From Prostheceraeus crozeri (Eukaryota > Platyhelminthes > Polycladida > Euryleptidae): a DNA stretch of 64,000 nt. This document shows positions 26,998 through 38,239 of the stretch, one piece after another (position 1 is the first letter of the stretch; each line of letters begins with the position of its first letter). Where the stretch lies: contig CAJQUW010015346.1 of NCBI GenBank assembly GCA_907163375.1, positions 1-64,000 of the forward strand, in the 5' to 3' direction. Position numbers and translations under genes: made by a program. Under the pieces are notes generated by a model. The model searched no databases. It was not told the origin of the DNA and saw only the letters and a list, made by a program, of their open reading frames with translations.

Positions 26998-27918
26998 TGT
27001 GTGTTTTTGTTAAATAAATTGCGTAATCGCTTTAACCAGGAGAATAAAACCCACTAGGGTTGTCCGACGTTTCGAATATCTTTTACGAGGACGAATTACA
27101 CAATGGCTAACATTGCCTTATATATCGAACTTGGAACAAGTCAAAATTTGAAAAAGGTGCAAATTATACAGAAGTGTGAAGATTATAGTGAAAATGCATA
27201 GAAGTCAAAATTATGTTGGAAAATCATGGATAGAAAAAATGTTCAGACAAGATATCTGATGCTGGCTACATCATGCAATGAAAATAGAAATTTCATGGGA
27301 ATTTTGATACTAGTAGGGATAAATGCAATAAATAATGTACATGTACTGTATTGTCATCACAAATGCATAAGAATCCTGATTATTGTCAATGTTATAGGTT
27401 CATTATCTTGATCCCCTCACAGCCATTCATGAGATTGTTCGATATTTTTATGAAATGGGCTTCTGCTGACAGTCGGGCATTTTTGTTCTTAATTGTTTTC
27501 AATATTTTCCATTTAAAATTTGTTGGCTTGACCTCTTTGTGTTCATCCACAAAATGTCTTTTTACATGCGAATCACTAGATGTACAGTGTTCTACTATTC
27601 TTGTTCGTAATATCCTTTTGGTCTGTCCAATGTATTCTTTATTGCATATGTTACAAGAGATATTGTACACTGTATTCTTTGTTTGGCATTGATTCGGAAA
27701 ACAAGCTGTTCTTGCAATTATTCTGGCAGTTGCTTGGGTTTCGTCTGTTGAATTGTCTAGAGAGAGGTTCAACTCTCTCTAGACAATTCAACAGAAGAAA
27801 CCCAAGAAAACGTCGGACAACCCTAGTGAATTTTATTTTCCTGGTTAAAGCGATTACGCAATTCATTTAACAAAAACACACCATTACTCCAGGAATGGCC
27901 AAACACTTAAAATCATCC
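26998..27918 (-). mobile_element. Penelope-like retroelement, 5'-truncated, with inverted tail
   Basis: The 3' part of a Penelope-like element, with its GIY-YIG coding end and 3' tail on the minus strand. The last 74 bp of the tail (26999-27072) recur in inverted orientation at the other end (27808-27881), a form known for Penelope elements. Next to the truncation point is a 34-bp palindrome (27733-27806, one mismatch). CTAGATTTCT occurs on both sides (26988-26997 and 27919-27928) and is the likely target duplication. Inserted inside the hAT-type element. Confidence 0.85.
27392..27772 (-). pseudogene. Penelope-like GIY-YIG endonuclease C-terminal part
   Basis: The frame shows NTVYNISCNICNKEYIGQT, then R at the family's conserved position in LRTRIVEHC, and later ERL-like RLSAEAHFIK and LMNGCEG. 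This is the GIY-YIG nuclease with the CxxC insert typical of Penelope-like elements, which nicks the target before reverse transcription. The reverse transcriptase upstream is absent because the copy is 5'-truncated at about residue 1 of this frame. It ends at a stop followed by a 390-bp 3' tail. Not a functional gene. Confidence 0.88.
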
Positions 27919-28244
27919 CTAGATTTCTATTGCCATTACTACCCAATGAATCATGGCCCACAAGCTCGGTAATAATATACACGTACATGTGCCTGAAAAC
28001 ACGAGTGTGTAAACAGTGGAATATGTAAGCCTACCACCGCTACCATTACCTACGTTTCTACTTACGTCTCTGCTTAGCAGGCTACCGTTTGGAGAATCAA
28101 ATATGATAAGACTTACTAGTTCAATCACTCACTTTACAAAGAGTGGGTCATGTACATTGTGTGTTGTTCTTGAAAATAGTTGCCCCATCGATATGAATAT
28201 GAATAGTCAAATAAGAGCATGCTGACTTCCTTAATACTTCAGCT

Positions 28245-28681
28245 CACTGGGTGACATGCCACGCTTACGCGTAAACTACGCGTATTTACACATGACCCTA
28301 AACATCCATGGCTATGCGTGACATTGCTGCAACATCTGTCGGCAGTCCTGTTATAAAGACATGTGTCTTCATGTATCAGAGGCTAAACAATGTGACATGA
28401 CCTCAATCTCATGCTCAGGGAAGACAGAACATGCTTAGCGGTTCATCCGTTCAAGCGGTTCAAGCGGCAACGCATACAACTGCAGACGATGCGCCAACTA
28501 TTAACGCTCGCCCGCGCGTATTCATAAAGATTCCCCATGTTTTAACAGCATCAGATCCAGTGATTTCTGACTCTTAGTGCAGCGTGTATGTGCGCGCGTA
28601 GACGAATAGAATGTCTCCAACCATGGATGTTTGGGGTGTTCCGTAATTGCGAGTGAATTACGCATGACATGTCACCTAGTG
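28245..28681. mobile_element. Small inverted-repeat element (MITE), 437 bp
   Basis: CACTGGGTGACATG at the left end is opposed by the complement of CACTAGGTGACATG at the right. The arms run on with mismatches for about 70 bp, including CATCCATGG in both. CT lies outside both ends, compatible with a 2-bp target duplication. The CACT start recalls CACTA-type elements, but this is only suggestive. Confidence 0.65.
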
Positions 28682-29399
28682 CTATACCACTTAAAAGGCC
28701 AAAATGATAATATTGTCCCGGTTCTACCTGCTTGAATATCAAATTCTGGGGCGTATTCATCAACGTCGGATAATCACGTGGACACATGTGGTATCTGCTG
28801 AGAACCCTGAGTAAATTCGTTACATGCGAATGCTTTGGTCGACATTCACGAACCTAATCTCTCAAGTCGACTACTAATGAGGCATCATTAGTTTCGGAAT
28901 CAGTGTACGAATCGGACTTCGGTCCACTTTCAGGGTCTTGTGGTTCGGCTTCAGCGGCTGGGGTTGTATCCGATAAAATGGAAGATGAGTCGCGGTTGCG
29001 GAGTGGGCTTCTATTCCGTTCACAGGACATATCTAAAAATATGCTAACAAAGATGGTTAGTGAAGAAGATATTCATTACATAGGAGAGAGTGAGGTGACA
29101 TGGCAGTAGAGGCTTGCAGCCAATATGCTTCATAAAGCCAAAATCCAAAATCGATGATTGCCATAACTGACAAATTACATAACATACAGTGATGAATTTT
29201 GCATGCATATCAATGACATATGCCCAGACAGAATCTCTGGAATCGATATAAATGATACGGTATTTCTGGAGATGCCTCCAGATTCATGCAAAACTTGACC
29301 CGACATACATTCAGTGCCAGTCAAAAAATAATTTACGGTAATTTAGCGCCGAAAATAAATTACCGCAATTTGCACAACTCTAGCAGTTGCCTTTGAATT

Positions 29400-30860
29400 T
29401 GTAAAATGCCTGCGCCATGCAATGATGCAAATAGATGTGTAAGGTATAGTTTTATTTCTTTTCATGTGTTGAGAAGTTAATATTTCTGTGTAAAATAAAG
29501 TGCGAAAATTTCTACTTTTCATTGTCTGGACAACTTTGCAATTCATAGAGAACTACTTCGTACTGCATGGACAAAACGAATGCCTAATATTAGAATGAGA
29601 TCTTAAAAGTGAGAAGTGACTGGAACTAGAGTTAAAATAACAGCTGATAATGAAGTGTTATTCATGAGGATCCAACAGTTCAAAACAGCACGGCTACAAA
29701 TCACAAGCTAGAAAGTTTGGTTTTCATCCTTATTTCTAGTCATGGACTGACTCTCACGCGGACCGTCGATTTGTATGTGAAACTTCATGGAATTGGATAC
29801 CTTCAACTTTGAAGATCTTGTGTTTTCAATACAGGCTACTTCAACGCGATTTCATAGATATTTCGGACATCGCGTAGCCTGCTCAGTACTTTGGAACAAA
29901 TTCTATTGAATTGATTTCGCACACGATATGATGGGCGCTTTGTTTCATGATTACTGGACGCACTGACAATGATTTGAATATTTTCATAATGTGACCTGTC
30001 ATAAATATCTATGACATTTACTGCACTAGTCATTTTTTGAAAGCATGAAAAATCCAATTATGGTAGGCTGCATGAATGCAGATTTCTATTCAGATTGCTT
30101 TTGTCATGAATGCATTACTTTCACTCATTATTTTACTCATTTCAGTAGGCCTACTCGAAAAGGACGTGAACACTATGCTCTGTCGTCATGATAATTGTCC
30201 TCCTACTGAAAAGTAGCAATTTCAAACTTTCATAAAAGTAATCTTGCCTTGCGATCACAGATGAGCAATCATAAAAATAATTAAGCAAACTGGCTGCAAA
30301 AACAGACTAGATAGTGTATGAAATATAAGTGTTAGATGTTTACATTTCTATATCACAGTATTTTTAAAATATGAGGAGCGCTAATGAGAAACGACAGAAA
30401 AAAATATCGGAGAAAATATGTTGCAAACTAGATAAAAGCTCATAATAATGTATGATGAATTTATCACACTTTGTGCATTCTAGGATGGCCGTGACCTTGG
30501 TATAAGGACAAATATTGAGTTACATTCTCAGTTGAAAAATGGGGACAGACTTGAATAAGCTACCATTTCATCCGATACTAGGATTCATCAGCCGGCCTAT
30601 TTCACATCTCTCAACAACGACACAAACTAGCTCCCTCTTCTTCCTCACTGCGGTTGTGGAAAAACGGTGCAGTAAATCAGTCAGCGAGTCGATGATGGAA
30701 ATCAAATATTTTCCCTCTAAGCATTAACTAATTTCTTTTGTGCTACTATTTTTGGAGATAATAGTAACACATAGATTCATATTTTTCTTTTTCCGCTTCA
30801 AAATATTCAAACATCATACCATTATGACATGATCGCTTTACAACGTGATCACGAGACGCA
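29400..30860. other. Non-coding stretch upstream of the RING gene
   Basis: No gene recognised. Short frames at 29836-30057 (minus) and 30539-30727 (plus) have no domain. Confidence 0.5.
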
Positions 30861-30865
30861 ATCGG

Positions 30866-30875
30866 CTATAAATAG
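30866..30875 (+). promoter_or_regulatory. TATA box of the RING-finger gene
   Basis: CTATAAATAG lies 143 bp upstream of the start codon at 31018. An initiator-like TCAGT follows at about 30914, with another at about 30945, so transcription would give a short 5' leader. Confidence 0.6.
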
Positions 30876-31017
30876 CAATCCAGCGCATTTGATTAATCTA
30901 AACAGTGTGTACGTCAGTATTGCAACGTCAACTGCTCCACACGCTCAGTCTCGCTGTCAACTAGTTATAAAGTGAAAAATAAGCAACAGAACGTCAGTTT
31001 TCAACAACACTTCCGAC

Positions 31018-32088
31018 ATGGCGAATGAATCTCTCCTTCCGATAACCGTTACAGACCTGCAGACAAGTCCTTTGCTGAACCACGCGAATCATCAAAGATG
31101 TGAAGATCATTTCTGCTTCACAGAATCCATCGTAATGCATCCAATTACCACTCAACCTACACGGGCACCTCTTATCAATCCACCAACTCTCTTTCCGTCT
31201 GCAGGGTGTTCCGCAATTCTGCCACCGCCGCTTCCGTCCCCTCTACAACTCAGTTTTGTGCCTCTCGATGTGCTGAGCTCTTCACTGAGTTCAGAAGGCA
31301 ATCCGAACAGCAGTGCCTCTGTGGAGGCAGTGGATGCAAGGTATCACGAAGAACTCGACCAGGAGATTACTTCAATTTTCATGCCACCAACAGAAAACGT
31401 CACAGCACCTTTGCTGATATCAGTGTCACCTCCAGAACGCATTCCTATTGAACCTCCACCTATTCCGGATCCCTCCACGATAGCCGTGTTCTCTCTGAAT
31501 TCTTCCGTGTCCGGGGAGACCATTTCTTCATCTATTCCATCCACCAATCAGGCACCTTTGCTCCCCTTCCTATTTGAAGATGTTCAGACTAACGACAATC
31601 ATGCGGTTCAATCATCCGAAGATTCAGATGGTTTTGCACCCCCAGCCAGCCCTCCATCAGATGGTCTTGCACTTCCAAATGAATCTCAGAGCCACAGATA
31701 TCGACGTCTCAGACCAAAACGGAAATTGAACTCAGATCTAGACTCTTTACCTAACGATGGGCGCGGCTTTGATGTCGATCGCTTTGTCTGTGACATTCCA
31801 CGGGACTTAATTTGTTCTATCTGCTTGTGTGTGATGAACCACCCTGTAGAAACTCCTTGTTCACATGTGTTTTGTTATTTGTGCATTCGTTCCTCTCTAC
31901 AACATCGAACACGTTGTCCCATTGATCGAAAGGCACTGTGTGAGGAAGGATTGAAACCACTGCCTCATATTGTTCACAGAATTCTCGGTAGTCTGACGCT
32001 GAACTGCAGACATGATGGCTGCAAGGAAGTGATCATGTTGGAAAATATTGGCAATCATGAGAAGAATTGTAAATTTACATTAGTGTGA
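31018..32088 (+). CDS. RING and TRAF-type zinc-finger protein, probable E3 ubiquitin ligase
   Basis: Intact 356-residue frame without introns. Residues 1-260 are Pro/Ser/Thr-rich and look disordered, ending in a basic stretch (about 226-236, RYRRLRPKRK). Residues 266-303 form a RING: C266, C269, C281, H283, C286, C289, C300 and D303 in CPID. An Asp as last ligand is typical of TRAF and NRDP1/RNF41 RINGs. A second zinc finger follows (C330, C335, H347, C351), spaced as in NRDP1. Such proteins transfer ubiquitin from an E2 to substrates; the substrate here is unknown. RAG1 also has a RING plus zinc finger of related layout, but ends its RING with Cys. The start is the first Met after the TATA box, and a polyadenylation-like ATTAAA lies at 32130. 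No transmembrane segment was seen. It may be a retrocopy, a host gene, or cargo of an unseen element. Confidence 0.85.
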   Translation: MANESLLPITVTDLQTSPLLNHANHQRCEDHFCFTESIVMHPITTQPTRAPLINPPTLFPSAGCSAILPPPLPSPLQLSFVPLDVLSSSLSSEGNPNSSASVEAVDARYHEELDQEITSIFMPPTENVTAPLLISVSPPERIPIEPPPIPDPSTIAVFSLNSSVSGETISSSIPSTNQAPLLPFLFEDVQTNDNHAVQSSEDSDGFAPPASPPSDGLALPNESQSHRYRRLRPKRKLNSDLDSLPNDGRGFDVDRFVCDIPRDLICSICLCVMNHPVETPCSHVFCYLCIRSSLQHRTRCPIDRKALCEEGLKPLPHIVHRILGSLTLNCRHDGCKEVIMLENIGNHEKNCKFTLV

Positions 32089-32139
32089 CAGCAATATCTA
32101 TTCTTTTGTGTCAATGCATTTATGTCTCGATTAAACAAT

Positions 32140-32600
32140 ATATTTCTAAGAATTATTTCCAGTACTCTCTTATATTCTGATTGATGATATCTATGTAAGG
32201 TCAAATGAGGGTTCATCGATTCCGTTTTCCTAATTTGCAAACAGTTGTTGCCGCAATCACCTCCATGGAAATTGAATTCAGAGTGATATTAGGATTAGTA
32301 ATAATCCTTTTTATATGAAAACGTTTAAGGATAACGTTATTCATCAAAACATCAAATCTGAATTCATGGCAAAAACGATGACTTCCGGTACATTGTGCGA
32401 TGACTCATTCTTATGTACACACTAGTCGACACATCTTGCTTCGTCTTATCAAACAGCCAAAGCATCTTACATCGCCTGCAAAAAAATGAAGCATTTGCAC
32501 AATTTCTTGTGAGTTTTTGGTAATATGACTTATCGAAACTTATCTTCAGGAAAATAAGGTGTATTCTTGTGGAATAATAGCATGATATTTTACAGTAAGG
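32140..32600. other. Non-coding stretch, nothing recognised
   Basis: AT-rich sequence between the RING gene and the Tc1 element, without a coding signal. Confidence 0.5.
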
Positions 32601-32602
32601 TA

Positions 32603-34057
32603 CACTTAACAGAGGCTAAAACTCCCCCCCTTTGCAATTCTCTTCTGCTAGAGAAGAAAATCTCGTCCGCGAAACTTCATGAACAGATCAACCATCTCGC
32701 GATCGGTGGCTGTCAGAGACGCACACGGCGCATGTCAGATGAACTAATTAGACCCTTTGTTGGTCTTATTCGCATGTTAATATTGAACAACAAAGGTCAA
32801 TACATCAAATGTATTAGGCTATGATTAAGTAATTCAATAAAACATCTGAAGGTAGCACATGTCTTCATGAATGTTTATCGGCTAAAATCATGTTATTCCA
32901 TATTATTCATACAATTTAGGATTCCGTTATCTGATTCATGCAAGAAATTATATCATTAGTTTTCTGTGAGTACCATCAGAGAGTTCGGATGCCCAGTTCC
33001 TCCTTCAGGTCACGAACAGAAGCCTCTCAGTGCGGTGGCGCATTGTCGTCTTGTAGATGTAATGCTGCAGCCCACCGAACTTTGAATTGGCGAAGGGGAC
33101 AAAGTGCTGTTGCAGTATCTCCGCATAGGTCTCCCCCGACACGCTCTTGTCCAGCACAACGAGTTCCGTCCTCCCGTTCAACGTGATTCCAGCCAAGACA
33201 TGGACGGAGATGCCTTGTGATTCGTATATCTGGACACAATCCGACTGGAATGCTTGACCGGGGCCTCTCCAAACACGTACTCTGTCGTCGCTTTTGAAAA
33301 GGCGGAAGCGAGTCTCGTCGTTGAAGACGACCCTTCTCCACTGCTGGATACGCCAGTGGGCTCGTTACATGGCCCATCGCTCCCTAGCTGCTACGTGGGC
33401 AGGGCTAAGTTGCAACCGCTTCCTCATCCATTTGGATCGCAAACCAGACTCTCGGAGACGCGCCCTGATCGTGTCCGAGCTGAGAATCTGGGCGAGGTGG
33501 CCCTTCTCACCACACATTGACCTGAGTAGAGTGGCCGGAAGAGTTCGATTGTCCCGTGCTAGGCGTCGGTCGGCCCTTTGCGTAGTCTGCCGTCGAACTC
33601 TCCCACAGTTACCATGAAGAACAGCCCCAGTTCTCCTCCACTTTGCAAGAGGCTCACGAATTGTTTTCGGAGCTCGACCAAAGAAACGGACAACGGCTTT
33701 ACAAGAGCTCCCTGCTTCAGCCATCCCAACTGCCCGCAACCTTTCTTCTTTGGTCATGTGACGCACCATGATCAACTCAAGAATCAAGACCATGACCAGT
33801 TTGATCAAGTTGATTGATTTCATTTACAGATCTGTTAATTAGACATCTATTGACTTTTGTTGTTCAATATTAACATGCGAATAAGACCAACAAAGGGTCA
33901 AATTAGTTCATCTGACATGCGCCGTGTGCGTCTCTGACAGCCACCGATCGCGAGATGGTTGATCTGTTCATGAAGTTTCGCGGACGAGATTTTCTTCACT
34001 AGCAGAAGAGAATTGCAAAGGGCAATTCTCTTCAAAGGGTTTAGTTTCTGTTGAGTG
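32603..34057 (-). mobile_element. Tc1-like DNA transposon with long inverted repeats, dead
   Basis: The 1455-bp element is bordered by TA on both sides (32601-32602 and 34058-34059), the Tc1 target. The ends read CACTTAACAGAGGCTAAA and, in complement, CACTCAACAGAAACTAAA. The inverted repeats run for about 200 bp (32603 to about 32810 and about 33848-34057) and are highly similar, including GTCCGCGAAACTTCATGAAC. The right arm has gained a small snap-back copy of GAGAATTGC. The transposase is on minus. Confidence 0.93.
32960..33769 (-). pseudogene. Tc1-like transposase, decayed
   Basis: From MVRHMTKEERLRAVGMAEAG the frame holds the paired HTH region (KTIREPLAKWRRTG, then SDTIRARLRESGL), then the DDE domain: VVFNDETRF (first Asp), RVRVWRGPGQ, GISVHVLAGI. 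The second Asp is in LQDDNAPPH. An in-frame stop lies near 33364, a frame change occurs near 33070, and the third acidic motif (SPDLNPIE-type) is missing after EELGIRTL. Tc1 transposases act as self-sufficient cut-and-paste enzymes on the element ends; this copy cannot. Confidence 0.88.
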
Positions 34058-34059
34058 TA

Positions 34060-35900
34060 TCTTGTGAAAAAGGGCTCATATATCATGACATTGAATTTTT
34101 GTTGGACAACATGGATTACTGATCGAAGCATCTCCTTCGTGTAATGCTTTCCAGGCTTTTTAAGCACACAGTTTAATGCCGCTATAACGTGCGACAGCTT
34201 GTAGAACAAGGTGCACATTTGAAATTCCATATCACATGTTTTCATGTGGAAGATCACCCTTGAAATAAAGTATTTAGTTTGGTCTCCTAAATTGATAGCA
34301 AATACTGATTTGCATTTTTCTATACCATTCTAAGGTGTTTGGTTGTTATATTTTTAAGGATTGCCATTTTATACTTTTGCAGTGCTGACAAAATGGCTAT
34401 AGGTCCTATTTGCATGCTTCAAAGCTATCAACACAGATCGTGACAAACTGACAGAATTTGTCTCAGACGTAGGAAAAAAATTTGCTGATTAAATCTGCGT
34501 GAATATCAATATTGTGACCGACTTGAAATATCGTTAATCATGTTCATCGCGTACAATTTCTGTAGACCACTTAAACAAAGTAATGATGCTCTCAAAAATG
34601 TCATGGTTTTATGATCATGAATGGGTACCTCAACGTATTCGATGATGCCATGAATTTTCAATATGATTGAGTCTCAGGCTTTTTCTGGATCATTTCATGA
34701 AATGATCCAGAAAAAGCCTGAATTCACAAGTCATATTTTCATAGATTTTTCCAAGTGGCATATCCTTTTCATAGACGATGGTTCACCTCAAAAATCTCTG
34801 GAAACAGCATTATCAGTGGACATCCTCGTCAGTCATGAACGAGGTCTTGTATGGGTCTCAATCCGATAGGAAATTAACAGCATCTTCTACTGCATCAAGT
34901 ATCAATTAATAATCGTAAAAGGCATGACTTATTTTGAGAATTCCTTTACTATGAACGAATATTCCAAGAAATTGCATAAAGCTGAAACATAATGATCACA
35001 AGCGAGATTACATATACTGTTGATATTACATATACAGACAATATACTTTGTTTGTCCGTTGACTTATATGGCCCACACGATATAAAATGCAAATTCCAGA
35101 CTTATACAATTCAAGATCGAGAAAACGAAAACAGTTGATCAAAATTCATTTTAACGTTTATGGATGGAAATCCAGAATACCGCTAACAAAATCACAAAAT
35201 TTGAAAAAAATGTCGTCAACTCTTCTTATTTTTTAAGTCATTTTTCAATCTACACAAATTTTAATACAAATAGAAAATACCCTCATGTGCCTGTAGAAGA
35301 GGCATTAAATTTTACAGCTTCTAAACAACTTTGAAACTTGGGTATGTAGTGCGCAAGTCCACGTTAGTGAAAGAATGTGGTGTGATCATAGCAAAGGAAT
35401 GCCAGTCATGTCATCATGCTTCAAGGAGTGAAATGACAGTATCTCAATCGAAGAGCACAAGCCTTATGTAGTGTTCTTCCTGGCCGGTTTTCTCAAGTCT
35501 TCATAGTCCGCCCAGGTGAACACATCTATGCTTCAGCTTTTCGAACTTCTACTAGTAAAAATCAAATGATCTACATTTAGAAGAAAATTATCAAATACGT
35601 CTAAAATGATATGTTTTGTACTGATGTAGTCAATGAGGCAAGTAAGCAATTCTTTTTTTGTCATTATTACTATGAGTGCACTACTTATGCCGTCATTCCG
35701 TCTTCAGTGGTCAATCCTTGTCAATTTTATGAAGACAGATAATGTGCGGAATCGCGCTTTTCTTGCTAAGCCACCGATTACTAGAAAGAGTGTGTTATCA
35801 AACTAAATTATTAGATCAGTATTGATGGGTACCCGACACGATTGCATATTCTGTTTGTTCTATTTATGCAATTGTCGGCACAGTCAGAGGGGTGCACGCA
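34060..35900. other. Non-coding stretch
   Basis: No gene recognised. It holds one perfect palindrome (34674-34721), listed separately. Confidence 0.5.
34674..34721. repeat. Perfect 48-bp palindrome without spacer
   Basis: TCAGGCTTTTTCTGGATCAT.. (34674-34697) is followed at once by its exact reverse complement (34698-34721). No mismatch was seen by eye. Confidence 0.93.
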
Positions 35901-35916
35901 CCAAATAGATTCGAAG

Positions 35917-37169
35917 CAGTGGCGTCATCTCCGTGCCTGCGAGGCCTTCGCCGCATACCCAAAAATAATTATTTACGTTCATGAAACTTAAGTGCAAATA
36001 GTTTTGATTTCTTGTGTTTGAGAGCATCTTTTCGTTTACACCTTTACATACACTTTACAGTTTCAAGTCACTACTCTCAAATAAGCTCCGAGCGCCAGCG
36101 CTCAGCTGTTAAGTGCAGGGATCTTCAAGCAATGCGCTGGGGATGTGTTCACAGCAAATCACAGAGATTTGTGTGCTTGTGCGATATGTGGAGCGTGTGC
36201 GCTTAGCTTGTCTTCTCCCGATATAAACGAAGAAGCAATTACATTGCAACAATGTAAGAAAAGATCTATTTATAAATTCTTAGATTCAGATAGAGAGAGA
36301 CGCAAATTTTCCCTATTCGAGAAGATGATGACGCGTTGAATCGTCGTGTCTGCGTTCACCAATGGCTTAATGTCAGATCGGAAGGTTAGAAGCCGCAGAA
36401 AGGAGATAGCTATGAAGTGATTCAGTCAGAGATAATGATTCAAGACATATTCTGATATTATGTTTATGGCGACGAATCCAACAGTGGTTATTTCCTGCAC
36501 CGGCCAGTCGTCCGAGGGATTATGCAGAAAACTCTAGCCATCGTACACGAAGTTCATGGCATTGAAATAAAAACTAAGCCACTCTCAAGGGATAAAATAT
36601 CAGGAGGAGCGAAAAAAACATTTTAGCAGCCCTAAATTTGAAACATGTAAGTGATTGACAGGGTCTGCGTTGGCACAACAGGGTCTTGCGTTGGCGAGAG
36701 CTTCCACGAGAGTGAATGTTCTCTATAGTAATCTCACCAAGGTAATCAAGCGTCATGTGAGAAGTCAACATCACATTTTCATTGTCATTTGACGTTTAAA
36801 ATTTTGGGAAAATAAGGTTCGCGTTGACGAACAGTCAGGTTAGGATTGTATGCTTATGAAGCTGTCACATAGGACTCATAGTGAATCACAATTTACATGC
36901 AGAATAGTCAACATTGGGTAGTCTAAGGAGTTCAGTGAACCTTTCATTTAAATATCAGTATCTATTTCTCACATCATTTCATTTCATTCTGTAGTAATGG
37001 ATGCCAGCATGATTTGAATCTTCATGTACTTGTACAAGTATTTGACAATTCACTGAAATTAAGACAGTGTCAAATTAATTATTTTATGCAGTTCATGTTG
37101 TCTGCTGCAGAAATATAGGAATACACTTTGGAGCGAAGGCCTATGGTCTGGGAGCACGCGACGCCACTG
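35917..37169. mobile_element. Non-autonomous hAT-type transposon, 1253 bp
   Basis: The ends are CAGTGGCGTCATCTCC and, in complement, CAGTGGCGTCGCGTGC. The flanking 8 bp are the same on both sides, ATTCGAAG (35909-35916 and 37170-37177). The inverted similarity resumes further in at GGCCTTCGC. CAGTG-type ends plus an 8-bp duplication are the hAT signature. The inner frames show no transposase. Confidence 0.92.
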
Positions 37170-37935
37170 ATTCGAAGGATACTTCAGAATAGTTTGTAAG
37201 GCACGGTAGAACTTTTAAAGGGATTGCAATTCCTTTGAATATCCATCACGTCGAAGAAATTATCCTTGATGCACAATTGGAGTTGGAAATTGGAGTAACC
37301 TATAGTCACATGACTCGAACAGTCTGTGCACCTGACACAAAGCCGACCACCAAACACCCTCTGGAGCTACGAAATGTACAAACGAGAACAAGCTTCCCAC
37401 TGACAAGGAAAAAGTACATCATTGTATTCGTCATAGAGTAGGGATTTATAGGTAGAGTGTCAACTCAAAAAGTACCTGTATACAGTGAAAATTTTTATAT
37501 GAAAAGATTCAGTTTTTGCGGAGATCACGTTCCCGTGTTCCAAAAAATTATTTGAGCAGTTTTAAAAAAGATCAAAAGGATCAAAAGGAATGAATATTTA
37601 CTAATAAGCCTCTTAACTAAGCGGAAATTAAGCAGACTATCAAGGGAATTTCATGATCCGTATTGTAATAGAAGTCCTCATGAAAAAGTCACGATTGTAT
37701 TCGTGCTTTCTTGTCTGAAATCTCAAATTTCTAATTAAATTTTCACCGGCATGATTTTGTGATTCACTAAATTTATGTTTCATTTCTTGGATGTGAATAG
37801 TGATGCGGACCCATTTACATCTTTCAAAGTTAATTGTAATTATTGTCTTTGATTCTGTGATTTTGCTTTGCCAGTGGCAGCTGTGGTTGCCTGTGATATG
37901 ATCACGTTTAAGAAGATGCTCTTGAAGAAAGTAAG

Positions 37936-38196
37936 TGTTATGAGTGATGACTTATTTGTGCCTTATCTTATTTTCCTTACTCATCAACATAGCTATGTGC
38001 ATGTATGGGCAAGTAGCTATAGCACATTCTATGTATGTTTTTGTGGAGTTGAGCAGTAACTCATCTCTATGTATATGCACTTAAATGGCTACATGATTTT
38101 CCTCTTGAACGATGTAGAGAGTTTAAATTTGTATTTGTATTCAGTTGCAAAATATACTTGCTTGGGACAAGAGGGACTTCTGGGGACAACGCAACA
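37936..38196 (+). repeat. Gypsy 5' LTR
   Basis: 261 bp, apparently identical to 40544-40804. Confidence 0.95.
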
Positions 38197-38197
38197 A

Positions 38198-38228
38198 TGG
38201 TGTCAGAAGTGGGATCCGAACCCACGCC
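38198..38228 (+). other. Gypsy primer-binding site, tRNA-Leu type
   Basis: TGGTGTCAGAAGTGGGATCC and the following GAACCCACGCC match, from memory, the complement of a tRNA-Leu 3' region including the CCA end, acceptor strand and T arm. The match reaches about 30 nt, longer than the usual 18. Confidence 0.7.
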
Positions 38229-38239
38229 CCCATTCGGGG

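Larger units (their letters stand above)
25234..29382. mobile_element. hAT-type DNA transposon, 4149 bp, no recognisable transposase
   Basis: The ends are inverted: TAGAGTTGTGCGGTAA at 25234 and the complement of TAGAGTTGTGCAAATT ending at 29382. The 8 bp outside each end are identical, GCAGTTGC (25226-25233 and 29383-29390), the target-site length of hAT elements. AATTTACCG-type words recur just inside both ends. Inside lie a Penelope-like fragment (26998-27918) and a 437-bp inverted-repeat element (28245-28681). Reading frames such as 26188-26379 and 28903-29109 (plus) match no transposase I can recognise, so this is a non-autonomous or heavily decayed member. Confidence 0.85.
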